This document shows positions 8,692 through 19,974 of a DNA stretch of 64,000 nt, one piece after another. Made by a program: the position numbers and the translations under genes. Numbering within the stretch: position 1 is the first letter of the stretch; each line of letters starts with the position of its first letter. The DNA lies in assembly GCA_038087015.1 (NCBI GenBank), contig JASBNA010000058.1:208515-272514 (forward strand), in the 5' to 3' direction. This stretch comes from Cerrena zonata. Taxonomy: Eukaryota; Basidiomycota; Agaricomycetes; Polyporales; Cerrenaceae. The notes under the pieces were generated by a model. That model was not told the origin of the DNA. It worked only from the letters and a program-made list of their open reading frames with translations, and did no database searches.

Positions 8692-9583
8692 TTTTAATGT
8701 TGGTATCTTTGATATAGAAGTAAAAGAAGTAGGAAACTTTTGATAAATTTTTCAATCCTCTTGAAAAGTATTGCGAAGTGAAAAAAACAAAAAGAACAGA
8801 AAAAGTATTTTGGTATTTGCACGAGATCTTCTCGAAAACTGACTGAAATAAAGCAGTCTCGTTAGGGCGTGTGCCCTCTGGGCGAGTGCATGCCACGTGC
8901 CCATGAGATGACTCAAAAGAACATGCTGCAAAAGTCCGCGAGTCACATTTGGGCAAATGAGTCTCAGGATGACTAAAGTCATAAATGGACATATAAATCC
9001 ATCTATATAATAAGATGATAGACCAGTTAGAAGAACCGCACCTGGTAAGCAGCCTATGCCATTAAATTGCCTATTGTTATTTCTGCTTACGTAGCATAGG
9101 ATACAGGTATAGGCATAGATGAAACAATCGAAGAAAGTTATAAGAGTTTATATGTAAGGTTGTAATTAATTGTTTCATAGCCCAAGCCAGATTAATGAAT
9201 ATTCAGTTGTTATCGATTCATCAAGGAACATTCTCACTGCTAATCGAATATTCGCAGTGCCATGGTGCCCATGACTCAAATTTGAGTCACTCCGAGTAGT
9301 GCAACTCTCATGAAATACTCCGCTAGCTCGATAAGAGGGTTTTTGCAATTCCCTGTCAATTTTTGGCACTAATAAAATGTTGGCCAACCAAATAGTTGTG
9401 ATATAAGATAATTTCCCAAAATTGAACAAAACAATAGCTTTTATAATTCATTTTTAATTCCGTTCTTTTCGATCTTGCTTTCCCTTTATATATTTGACTT
9501 GATTCCCAACCGTTCTTCTTTAATACCAATTTCTTTTCTTTTTTTTTCATTTTTTTTCATTTTTTTCATTCTTTAATTAAAAT
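8692..9583. promoter_or_regulatory. divergent RPL22/BIO2 promoter region
   Basis: No gene is supported in this 892-bp gap. On the RPL22 side, TTAGGG (8862-8867) and CACGTG (8894-8899) match the Tbf1 and Cbf1 sites known to drive ribosomal-protein genes in Candida albicans. Gcn4/bZIP-type TGACTCA occurs at 8909-8915. A near-palindrome ATGACT-AA-AGTCAT lies at 8969-8982. Two full Gcn4-type sites arranged head to head (TGACTCA 9272-9278, TGAGTCA 9283-9289) form a perfect 18-bp palindrome about 300 bp before BIO2. A second perfect palindrome, CGAATATTCG, is at 9245-9254. T-rich runs precede the BIO2 start. Which site serves which gene is inferred from distance. Confidence 0.6.
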
Positions 9584-10837
9584 ATGGTAAGTAGGATTAG
9601 TATAAGACAATTGAGCTCTTTTCTGAAAAGGCTTCTTTCTCCATCTAAAACAGATGTTCTTAAAGCTCAACAATCTTTCGTTCATCATGAAGTTGATTCT
9701 AAAATAAGTTTTAATATCACAACATCTGATGAACCAAAAATGCCTCGTATGAAACCTCTTGATATGGCATTAACAACTAATAAACCAATTAATACTTGGA
9801 CAAAAGAAGAAATTAAAGAGATTTATAATACACCACTTATGGAACTTGTATACCAAGCACAAGTTCAACATAGAAAACATCATAATCCTCAAGAAGTTCA
9901 ATTATGTACTTTATTGTCAATTAAGACTGGTGGATGTACTGAAGATTGCAAATATTGTGCACAATCCAATAGATACTCAACTGATGTTAAGGCAGAAAAA
10001 ATGATTAAAATCGAAGAAGTATTGCAAAAGGCTCAACAAGCTAAAGATAATGGTTCAACAAGATTCTGTATGGGTGCTGCTTGGAGAGATATGACTGGTC
10101 GTAAATCAGGATTGAAAAGAATTGGAGAAATGGTTACCAAAATTAATGAAATGGGAATGGAAACTTGTGTTACTTTAGGTATGGTTAATGAAGAACAAGC
10201 AGCTGATTTGAAAAAAGCTGGTTTAACTGCTTATAATCATAATATTGATACTTCAAGAGAACATTATCCAAATGTTATTTCTACAAGATCTTATGACGAA
10301 AGATTGAAAACAATCGATAATGTTCAAAAAGCTGGTATTAAAGCTTGTACTGGTGGTATTTTAGGTTTAGGTGAAACTGAAGATGATCATATTGGTTTCT
10401 TATACACCTTATCAACAATGGAAAAACATCCAGAATCTTTACCAATAAATAGATTAGTCCCAATTAAAGGTACTCCAATGGAACAAGAACTTTCAAAATT
10501 ACCAAAAGATTCAAATAGAAAATTAAAGTTTGAAAATATCTTAAAAACAATTGCAACCGCAAGATTAATCATGCCTTCTTCGATCATTCGTCTTGCAGCA
10601 GGTAGATATACCATGAAAGAACATGAACAATTCTTATGTTTCATGGCTGGTTGTAATGCCATCTTTACTGGTGAAAAAATGTTAACGACCATGTGTAATG
10701 GCTGGGATGAAGATATCGAATTACTTCGTAAATGGGGTTTAAAACCTATGAAGAGTTTCAGAAAGGAAAGATTACCAACTACTAAAATTGACGATCAACC
10801 AACTCCACAACCTCAACCTGCCTCTGCTAATGTTTGA
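9584..10837 (+). CDS. BIO2: biotin synthase, radical SAM enzyme
   Basis: Bio2 inserts sulfur into dethiobiotin, the last step of biotin synthesis, in mitochondria. The radical-SAM [4Fe-4S] motif CTEDCKYCAQS (CxxxCxxC) is present. The family blocks TRFCMGAAWRDMTGRK, ETCVTLGMVNEEQAADLKKA, YNHNIDTSREHYPN, GGILGLGETEDDH and IRLAAGRYTMKEHEQFLCFM also match. The 417-aa protein starts at ATG 9584 and its first about 50 residues are rich in Ser/Arg/Lys with few acids, consistent with a mitochondrial presequence. The first AUG after a long T-rich leader was chosen. Candidate bZIP sites lie about 300 bp upstream. tRNA-Ile follows 140 bp downstream on the other strand. Confidence 0.96.
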   Translation: MVSRISIRQLSSFLKRLLSPSKTDVLKAQQSFVHHEVDSKISFNITTSDEPKMPRMKPLDMALTTNKPINTWTKEEIKEIYNTPLMELVYQAQVQHRKHHNPQEVQLCTLLSIKTGGCTEDCKYCAQSNRYSTDVKAEKMIKIEEVLQKAQQAKDNGSTRFCMGAAWRDMTGRKSGLKRIGEMVTKINEMGMETCVTLGMVNEEQAADLKKAGLTAYNHNIDTSREHYPNVISTRSYDERLKTIDNVQKAGIKACTGGILGLGETEDDHIGFLYTLSTMEKHPESLPINRLVPIKGTPMEQELSKLPKDSNRKLKFENILKTIATARLIMPSSIIRLAAGRYTMKEHEQFLCFMAGCNAIFTGEKMLTTMCNGWDEDIELLRKWGLKPMKSFRKERLPTTKIDDQPTPQPQPASANV

Positions 10838-10976
10838 TCATCTTTTATTTATATAATTTTATAATGGATCAATGACAATAATATTTCTTAGTATGATTCT
10901 TCGTATCAAGGACTTGCAACGACATGTTTGTCGATTCAATACTTACAAAAAAATAGGCACCGGCTGCAAAAATAAA

Positions 10977-11050
10977 TGGTCCCTAGCAGGATCGAACTGC
11001 TGATCTTGGCGTTATTAGCACCACGCCTTAACCAACTGGGCCAAGGGACC
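10977..11050 (-). tRNA. tRNA-Ile (anticodon AAU)
   Basis: The reverse strand folds into a complete 74-nt cloverleaf without an intron. The acceptor stem pairs GGTCCCT with AGGGACC, followed by discriminator A. The D arm contains AGTTGGTTAA, the anticodon arm is TGGTG-CTAATAA-CGCCA with anticodon AAT, and the T arm contains GTTCGATCC. The loop sequences closely resemble the S. cerevisiae tRNA-Ile(AAU) I recall. Confidence 0.95.
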
Positions 11051-11498
11051 ATTTTATATTCAGGGAAAAATGGTGGTCTCTTAAGTTCAAGTATATTTTA
11101 ATTTGTCAAAAACTTGCTTAATAAATCAAAAATTGTTTTTTTGCTTTAATAAACAAATGAGCTTGTTTTCTGATACTCTATTCTTATACTAGAAAAGTTA
11201 GTGAAGCGCAATTTGGAAAAATGGGCTCGAAAATTCTCTGTCAGCAAGGTGAGACAAAATCTCGGCCCTTTTTTTTTCTCTTTTTAGTAACTGTAAAATT
11301 TTGCAACAATTTTTTTTAACAATGATTCATATCTTTCTTCTAGACCAATCGAGCTTGCCATGGGACCTTTCTTTGCTTATGGGCCACAAGTGACCTTGCA
11401 TGCTAAATTCGATTTGGTAGTTTTTCCTCGAATTTTTCAATTTTTCTACAAAATTACATGTTATATATAAACATTGTAGAGATACGTTAATTACTTAT
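11051..11498. other. gap between tRNA-Ile and the DCR1 3' end
   Basis: This 448-bp stretch holds AT-rich sequence with several T runs and no supported ORF. It contains the tRNA upstream flank and the 3' UTR of the RNase III gene. Nothing else was recognised. Confidence 0.6.
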
Positions 11499-13333
11499 TT
11501 AACTATTTACTTTTGAATGGAAAACTTTAATGAGCTCATCAATAGCTTTTCTTTCATTTATGAAAGCCATGGCAGCTTTTGTTGCAGCCTTTTTCTTCGA
11601 TTTATCATAACCAATCGGAAACAATGAAATTATCAATTGATAACTCTGATCTGAAACCATGTTCTTCGTCAGGTTTGGTGGAATACTTAGGGGTACTTCT
11701 AATGCGGTGACCCTAATAAAGCATATAACTCGTTCTTGGCATCTGATTTGAATTCATCCTGGTCCTTATTTATTATGGGGAAGAAAGTTGATTTGATTTC
11801 GGGATTGGAATTGTTAATAGGAGGAATATCAGACGAAGGTGGGTTTATCATTTTTTAAAGAAGTGGCAGCAGGATCTGAACTTTTAATAACCGATTGAGC
11901 ACGATCAGTATTTAGTCTTATTTGGATATATTTTTCTAAGAGTTTTTTATTCTTTAATGCTTTCATTGCAGCTCTTAATCCAGCTTCTTTTAGACCGGGA
12001 GCAACACCTTCACCCAAAATATCATTAGCCATGGTACATCGTATTATGAAAGGTTTGAGGGCACCATCACCAGTTTGAATAACAGAATATTGAGGATGAG
12101 AAGCTGCGGTACCAATCAAAGAATATAGTTCTGATTTTGCATCTTTATTAATTTGCTCAACTTTTTTCAATTGACGATCAAATTTCCGTAATTTAGAATC
12201 CATTAATTTTATTAACCAATCCTTAATCTCACTTAATTCGAATCCTGTGTTCAATAGTTAAAGCACCAATATAAGCTTCAAAAATATCAGCAAAAATCTT
12301 AAGTCTTCCTTGTCTGAGGAATTGATCGTGGATATTACTTTTCAATTTTTTATCAAAACCATACATGATTGAAAACTCTGTTAATACAGCATTATTAACG
12401 AGAGAAGATCTAATTTTAGACATGTCACCTTCCGAAGCATCAGGAAATCTATCATAAATGATTAAAGTCACCAAATTATTCAATACCGAATCACCCAAGA
12501 ATTCTAATCGTTCATTATGAGAATTTATAACCTCCGATTGATTGAGATATGATTTATTATTAACTGTTGATTTATGGATGAAGACTCTTCCGTATAAAAG
12601 AGGGACTTTTAATGATGGGGAGAGAGGGAAATGAGGAAGGTTCACTAACTGGAGGCGAAACAGCTGACGATACTGGAGAATCATCATCATCACTTCCCGA
12701 GGAAGAAGAAGTAGTAGAAGATGATACAGAAGCAGACACAGGTCTAGAGTTAGAGTCCGGACTCGAACTAGAACTTGAGACCAGATTTTTTCTTGAAGCA
12801 TCAATTTCAACTGATTCATTTAGGATTTGATCAAATATCGGAATTTTCCCATCTTTATAAGAAGTTTTCAATTTTGCAGCTAATTGAATTAAATGGTTTT
12901 GTTGAATTGAAAGCCTAGTATTTTGATCTATATTTGAACACTCATTCAATTCACTTAATTGGTAGATATCAGGAGCCTCATCGATGATAAGTTTAATTTG
13001 TCTTTGAAGTACTCTTGCAGCATATTCTAATTTAGAAGCAACAACGTAACCAAACGAAGACAATGGATCATTATTAGTAGGTTCAGAATTGAAAGAACCA
13101 ATGGTATCATTGGAAGAAGATGCTAGTTTCATTTTTTTGGTAGAATGACGATCTATACTATTACTATTGTTATTGCCAAAATTAGTTTGAGCTTGAATCA
13201 TATCAGATTCAGACCCGGTACGAGTTGATTGATTTTTCCTTTTACCTTTAGGCTTTTTCTCAAGAGTGCTAGAATCAGTATTACTAGCTGACTTCAAGCT
13301 TTCTATAAAATCGCTAAAGTTTCCGTTACTCAT
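11499..13333 (-). CDS. DCR1: RNase III with two dsRNA-binding domains (budding-yeast Dicer type); frame broken five times as sequenced
   Basis: This would be a class I RNase III cutting dsRNA. In C. albicans the single such enzyme makes siRNAs and also performs Rnt1-type rRNA/snRNA processing. Read from ATG 13333, the order is a Ser-rich N-terminus, the yeast-specific N-terminal domain (YAARVLQRQIKLIIDEAPDI), the RNase III domain (NERLEFLGDSVLNNLVTLII and FADIFEAYIGAL, catalytic acids intact), dsRBD1 (AKSELYSLIG to GLRAAMKALKNKK), a linker, and a second, poorer dsRBD (KNELYALLGSPH to SKKKAATKAAMAFI). The frame must shift near 12598-12605, 12240-12255, 11851-11856 (six-base homopolymer), 11697-11704 and 11660-11671. 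All five shifts are in the one-extra-base sense and leave about 609 codons. I see no other stop in the combined frame. Two dsRBDs favour DCR1 over RNT1. It could be a recent pseudogene or have consensus errors. Confidence 0.75.
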
Positions 13334-14134
13334 CTTTACTCCCTATATATATACAATCATATATTGTAAAGAATTCCTCTCTTCACTAGCATGAACTTTC
13401 CAAAGCTTAAGCCAGAATACAAAGAGGGCGGTTGAGTGATTTTTTTTTGCTCCCTTCAGAACTCCGTTACTCCTCTGAACGACGTGAAATTCTCTTTCTG
13501 AATTGGTTAGATCGTTGTACAACCTGCTAATGCTTTCTTTAAAGGTCTTTTGGAGTCTTCTCATCAGGAAAAATGCGCTAATTTTCTCTTCGCTTTTTTT
13601 TTTGATTTTTTTTTTTTTGTTTTGTATGGCAGAATTATGTCTTTGTAGGGCAGAATTACGTCTCTGGTGCATCCTTTCATGGTGATTGAACAAAAAGCCT
13701 CGAGCAGGGCATCAACACGAATCGTGGACAGAAGGGCTATTTTAAGCAATTGACATCATTGAAAACTCGCTGACACCAAACTAACTATGAGCGATTTATG
13801 TCTGGGATTCTTTGAGTGATTTTTTCATTGGTTTAAGTAATTGGAACTGCCCTTTTTCTATTGTTTGGACCAAAGTGAATGTGAATTCTCTTCAGCACTC
13901 GCTGTGCTGCCTCCGCATGGTAGATCTCTACAACGTTCTCTTGAGGGAATTATTCACTGGTTTGGATATCCCCAGAGTTATGTTTGCAATCATTCTATAA
14001 ACCGGGTCGTTCCAGGACCAAAAAGCATTCAGAAGAAAGACAAATTTTTCAAATGTTGAAATATCAAGGTCAGCTTTAAGCATCTTTGGAGAAACTAAAC
14101 ATTTAGCCAGAGAGCAGGATTAAGTTAGTCAACA
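13334..14134. promoter_or_regulatory. divergent DCR1/MRPL11 intergenic region
   Basis: This 801-bp stretch has no convincing ORF; the short frames are low-complexity or lack context. It holds T runs at 13588-13620 and two imperfect copies of GGCAGAATTAYGTCTY at about 13627-13665. No tRNA or transposon was recognised. Confidence 0.5.
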
Positions 14135-14899
14135 ATGAGAATAAGCTTGTCACTTTTCGGTGGTGGCTTACGTAGTTGCTTACGTGGAGCCAGTGTCAAT
14201 AGAATATCCACCACGACCCCAATACTTAATGCATTTAGATCATATTCCAACGCAGCACCAGCAGCTAAACCTTCGGGACTTCCGATAGAAAACCGTAATA
14301 CTGCCAAACATATTTTATCCAGAAAGACCTTTTTGGTTGATTATTATAAATATTTAAATGATAATAATGAAATTTTATTATACGTTCATCATAACAATAT
14401 TCCTAAAAATGATAATCTTAAAATAAGATCCGATTTGAAAAAAATAGGTGCCAAGTTATGTATGATTAGAAATAACCTTTACGAAGTCTATTTGAGATCA
14501 GAAAAAGAAGCTGATCCAGCCGATAAGCTCACTAGTATCAAGAATAAAAAAGTTAAACATCCATTGGCACCTTTATTAACTGGTCCAACTGCTGTAATTA
14601 CCATTCCTGAATGTGATCCAAAAGTTGTTGAACAAGTTTTGAAGATTTTAAAATTCGCTCAAGAAAGATTATTCTTGGTTGGTGCTAAAGTTGAATCGAA
14701 AGTATTTGATATCGATGATGTTAATGCTTTTAAATCTTTACCTAATAAATCAGAATTACAAGGTCAATTAGCTGGTTTATTAAGTGTTTTGGGTGGTGCT
14801 GGTTTAGTTAGAACTTTAGAAGCTTCAGGTAATGTTTTATACTTGACCATGGAAGAACGTAGAAAAGATCTTGATCCAAATGAAAATAAGGATGATTAG
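14135..14899 (+). CDS. MRPL11: mitochondrial large-subunit ribosomal protein uL10m
   Basis: This is the L10-family protein of the mitochondrial 54S subunit, which anchors the stalk. It is 254 aa (S. cerevisiae Mrpl11 is about 249). The N-terminal about 40 residues (MRISLSLFGGGLRSCLRG and onward) are Arg/Ser-rich and amphipathic, typical of a mitochondrial presequence. The L10 body starts near HILSRKTFLVDYYKYL and includes NNLYEVYLRSEKEADP, HPLAPLLTGPTAVITIP and a C-terminal helical part ending LSVLGGAGLVRTLEASG. The first in-frame ATG is used. TRM8 follows 172 bp downstream on the same strand with its own short promoter. Confidence 0.88.
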   Translation: MRISLSLFGGGLRSCLRGASVNRISTTTPILNAFRSYSNAAPAAKPSGLPIENRNTAKHILSRKTFLVDYYKYLNDNNEILLYVHHNNIPKNDNLKIRSDLKKIGAKLCMIRNNLYEVYLRSEKEADPADKLTSIKNKKVKHPLAPLLTGPTAVITIPECDPKVVEQVLKILKFAQERLFLVGAKVESKVFDIDDVNAFKSLPNKSELQGQLAGLLSVLGGAGLVRTLEASGNVLYLTMEERRKDLDPNENKDD

Positions 14900-15053
14900 T
14901 TGTCGTGTAAATACTTTATAAATTGTATATAATTCTATTTCATTAATGTTATCTGTATTGGTAGACCCATACACCAAAGGGTTTCTAGTCAAAAAAAAAA
15001 AAAAATTACTGAAAAATTTAAAGCTCATCTCCAGATCTCCATCACTTTATTGA

Positions 15054-16022
<969 letters not shown>

Positions 16023-16311
16023 AACAAAAAAGATAAAGATAATTAATAATTTGTATAATAGAAGTATTTAATTTACGTTTCAAATAATAAAGTGCAAAAT
16101 GACTCTTGTATTAATAGTAATAACATATTATGATAATAGAAATAGAGGCAAGATTGTAAGTAAATTACATATAATGAATAAAAACAACAAGAATAAAATA
16201 ATCATTGGTAAGATACCAATCAAGATAACTGATGTGAATTTGGGTGCAAACTCATTTCAGGAGAATCGAGAGAAAGGAAGAAAATAAAAAGTATTCGCAG
16301 AATCAGCCATC

Positions 16312-17826
16312 TTACAAGGAAGTTGGAATTTGAGCTTCTTCACCTTTAGCTCTGGCTTCGTCAATGATTTCTTCTAAACCGGAACCAGAAGCAGAAGATT
16401 CTGGGTTAACGGATGGAACTTCTGGAAATTTAGAAGCACCGGTGGCAGTGGCAGTAGAAGGTTCAGTTTCAGTTTCAATACCTGGGTAAGAAGGAGATTT
16501 ATCGGACCCAACAGTAGAACCAGCGGTTCTGGTTGGAATTTTAGAAGAAATAAAAGCACCAACTGGACCGGTTTTTTTAACTAAAGCATCGAAATGAGGA
16601 GCAGCTTTTTCTTGAGCCAATTGGGTGTATTCAGAAGATTTTTCTTTGGCGATTTTAGTGTATTGAGCAACGGCAGCATCAATTTCTTTCTTATTTCTAG
16701 TGTAAATGGCTGGACCAGTAAAGGCTAAAACAACAGCAATACTAATCAAGGTGTATAAGGAGAACCAAGAAGTGACTTTATACAAGACATAAGAGATACC
16801 GGCGGCTTTCAAAGTGGTTTCAATGTCATGAGCATAAACAATTTTTTGGAATTGTCCTTCAATGTCTTCATTAAAGTTAGCAAGGTGAGGTAAAATGTCG
16901 TTATTAATGTATTTAGCATAAGATTTGGTAGATCCCTTATATTTAGTTACAAAACCTTGACCAGTGACAACCTTACCGGCGTATTCGGCAGCAGCAGAGG
17001 CTATAATAGTTCTAGTTAGTAGATGTTGCAATAAGAAGCACGAGACTTAAACTGAAGGGAGGAAAAAAAAAAGAAAAGGATCGAAAAAAAAAAAAACGAG
17101 CCCTCGCCAGGAATATCTTCCGTAATTATAAAACAGCAAAGCATAATGCAATTGGCTGTCCCAACCATAGTAGAAAACCCTTTGACGGGAGGTGTAGACC
17201 GGATGGGATCATCTGCTCGATTGGAAGAGTGCACCGAGAAGAATTGTGTGAGACCGAGGCAAAAAAGTGGCGGTGGCGAGATAATGGCCAGATAACGATC
17301 GCCAGTTGCGAGGGGCCAACCTCTCATCATTGACAACCAGGAGAGTGGACAAGAGTAGAGCAAAGATCGGTAGAGGAATGTTGTCAGAGAAGAATGGATC
17401 AGACTGGATCAGGCTGGATCAGACTGAATCACAAGAGGAGTCCAGAAAAGGGAGAATGGCCAGAAAGAGGAAGAGCTGAGTCAGAGAACGGTTTGATCAA
17501 GAGGATCAGGGGAGTCAACGTACTTGATTTTCAACAATCAAGCAGAGTGGACGCCTGAAACAATTGATCAACGATTCGATTTTTCAATTTTTCTTCAGTA
17601 GTTATGGCAATAGAAAATACATACCTAATAAACCAATGTAGGCCAAATGGAAGAAGATGTTGAACAAGTTTACCTTTTTGAAAACAACCAAGGCCAAAAC
17701 AATGGAACCAAAAACCTTACCGGTCTTTACTGGATCTTTCCAGGTGAGCAATTCACAAGGTGAGTGTTGAGAAACAGCTTGGGTAACTGGAGTGACTGGG
17801 CTTTCGCCGTTAACTGGAGCAGACAT
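16312..17826 (-). CDS. RTN1: reticulon-like ER-shaping protein Rtn1, one 624-nt intron
   Basis: Reticulons insert as hairpins into ER membranes and stabilise tubule curvature. Exon 1 is 17826-17625 and exon 2 is 17000-16312. The intron (17624-17001) has donor GTATGT, branch point TACTAAC (17015-17021 on the complement) and acceptor TTATAG. Splicing joins G|CC, so codon 68 is GCC (Ala), and yields 296 aa. The reticulon homology domain begins CELLTWKDPVKTGKVFGSIV, continues through the first hydrophobic hairpin (FFHLAYIGLLG), crosses the junction, and ends with the second hairpin (SWFSLYTLISIAVVLAFTGP). The C-terminal about 110 residues are Ser/Thr/Glu-rich and disordered. Unspliced mRNA would encode only 74 aa. 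Neither exon alone covers the domain. Confidence 0.9.
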
Positions 17827-18276
17827 TATGGAATAAATAACAAGGGGTAAACGATTCTAATCAATTGGACCTGAGTAAACAAAAAGAATTAACGATTGTT
17901 GAATATCAATGAACTCTTAATTAAAACCAAATGGAAAAGAAGTAATTAAAGGAAAAGGAGATGAAAGGTTTTTTTTAAAAAAGTGAAAAAGTACAAATTT
18001 TTATCAAAGGAATGAAATTTTCTCAATTTTGTTCACTTTTTTGTTCATCTTTTTTTTTTTTTATTATTAGTTTTTTTTTTTTTTTTTTTTGATTTTTTAG
18101 ACGAATGGAATTAAACAATATTATGGCAACAGCAAAAGAACAGATTGTTAAGCAAAGGAAGCGATTTATTACTATTTGTGTATGTAAGGGCTATGTATTG
18201 GTAGGCTTGTTAGATGAGCAGACTGGATCAATTGGAGCTCAGAGCTGAGAACAGAGGTTCTCACTCGACCACAAGA
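17827..18276. promoter_or_regulatory. RTN1 promoter and FUS2-like 3' flank
   Basis: No gene is supported here. The stretch is AT-rich with two long T runs at about 18050-18090, upstream of RTN1, then the 3' flank of the next leftward gene. Confidence 0.5.
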
Positions 18277-19829
18277 TCAGTTACTGCTATTGGATAACTC
18301 GTTTGATAGTTTACACGTATAGCGATAACTGGCAAGGATATCCTGATAGTGGTTTAACTGAGTTCCCGGTTGAGTTGCAACAGCGTTTAGAAAAGTTGCA
18401 GCAGTTTTGGGATGAGTTGCAGCCTGATTTGAAATTTCAGATGATCTGCTCATGTTTTGCTCTTTACTGTTGCTATATAAGTTAACCATCACTCGTTGGT
18501 AGTCAGTGACTCCTTTTGTTCCAATTAGCTCTTTTAACCAAAATTTATGTAGCTTGAGCCATTTGACCACTATTGCTTCGTACAATAGTTTGTCGTTGTC
18601 GATTATTTGGAGTGCTGATGTCATATCGGTGATCTGCAATGCTGCTAATAACCAGTCGACTTTATCGAGGATTTCTGTTTTCAAGGCAAGTAGGTAATCT
18701 CTGGTAGTTTTTTGTCTTTTCTCCCATCTTTTGATGAAGCTTTCATAGGTATACGTAGTAGAGGTGATGCCATTGAATATAGGGTGTTGGACGGCCAGTG
18801 GCTGGCTGAAAAACCGGTACCAGAGATGGCTCATGTCTAGTTGGGTGCGTACAAACTTTGCAATATCCTGAATATATTGGTTAATTCCATTTTTGATGAG
18901 ATTTAGTTGTTTAATTATACTCTGGAGCAAGTTGGTTTGTTCGGTTCTGATCTGTTCTTGTTGGTTATCAGAGGACACCTTCATTGTAAGAGTATCGGGC
19001 TCGATGTTCTCTCCATATGCTTCTTCTTTACCAATGACTAGATCGATCTTTTGATTGTCGAATTGCTTATCAAATTCCTCGGACTGAGTCCAATCTTCAA
19101 ATACCGCTTGTTTATTTACTGCTTCAAGTATCTTGTTGACCTTGATTAAAGCCAATTGAACTTCAAATACTTCGAAGCTGATCATCTTGCCCCTATCGTG
19201 ATACTTTAATATCTTCTATTGCGTTAACAAGTTGTTTTAGCCAACTCCTATAAGCAAACATTCTTTCGATTGGGTATTCAACAATCTTACTGAATTCTGC
19301 GGTTTGTCCAATTTTGTAAAGAAGTCTTTTCTTAAATTGACTTTTGGCCGTCATTGATATAATACCTTGCTTGTAGTTCTCATGAATAAACATGGTGTCG
19401 TTAAGTAGAGTACCTATTTTGATCCCCAAGTTTTCATTCTCTTGTATTCTCTTTTGAAACCGGTACTGGTAGCCCAAAATCGTCCTCATGTCTTTTAAAA
19501 ACATTTTGTCAAATCTTATCTGCTCTTTTTCGCTAACTTCATTCGAGATCAAGTTTTGAAGCTCTTGAAAATCTCTTCTTAAATTCTCATAGTATTCCCG
19601 CTCTGAGGCTTATGAATTGACCTATAAGTAAAGAAATCCTACTCGACTGGGTGTCTTTGCCTAGACCTTTTTCTTGAAGAACCACAAAGTTTCTATTATC
19701 GTGCTTGTTTGTCCCTGGTAGCTGCTTGAGCCATGTTGGACAATAGATATCATCATCGTAGCCAGTGTCCTGCTTTTGTATTAACTCAACCATTTGTTCA
19801 ATATAACTTTGGAATCCTACAATTACCAT
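18277..19829 (-). CDS. FUS2: Fus2-like RhoGEF (DH domain) protein, frame broken twice as sequenced
   Basis: Fus2 of S. cerevisiae is a pheromone-induced cell-fusion protein with a DH (Dbl-homology) domain followed by a BAR-like helical region. Three overlapping frames together give about 516 codons from ATG 19829 (MVIVGFQSYIEQM). The DH part starts near SEREYYENLRRDFQELQNL and ends with the CR3-like YPIERMFAYRSWLKQL. The remaining about 300 residues are helical and rich in charged residues and Leu, with no other domain I recognise. Shifts of one extra base are needed near 19601-19612 (before SEREYY) and 19192-19203. The promoter carries an exact pheromone element, TGAAACA. The DH assignment is fair; the specific name Fus2 rests on architecture plus promoter and is less certain. 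Confidence 0.5.
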
Positions 19830-19910
19830 GATTTTCAGTGTTATTATACGGATATATATATATATTATAAGATATGCAATTTTTAATAAGTATAGACATG
19901 GTCTTAAAAA

Positions 19911-19951
19911 TGTTTCAGTTTTATTTTTTATTTTTTTTTTTTTTTGTTTCG
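19911..19951 (-). promoter_or_regulatory. candidate pheromone-response elements upstream of the FUS2-like gene
   Basis: Read on the minus strand, TGAAACA occurs at 19917-19911, about 80 bp upstream of ATG 19829. CGAAACA, one mismatch, occurs at 19951-19945. TGAAACA is the Ste12/Cph1 consensus. The sites sit in the 145-bp gap between the VPS11 stop and the FUS2-like start, where the promoter must be. Confidence 0.6.
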
Positions 19952-19974
19952 CAGACAAATAATTGTTGCAAATT

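Noticed and set aside
17240..17340. C/D snoRNA in the RTN1 intron (an ATGATGA C-box-like motif on the minus strand)
   Set aside because: No CTGA D-box at a suitable distance and no terminal stem seen.
17016..17363. 115-codon frame inside the RTN1 intron
   Set aside because: Low-complexity Phe-rich end, no recognisable domain, lies wholly in a well-supported intron and its promoter side.
19585..19650. A possible intron (TTATAG acceptor near 19623) to explain the first FUS2-like frame change
   Set aside because: No convincing GTATGT donor or branch point, and the codons on both sides read as continuous DH-domain sequence, so a one-base shift is simpler.
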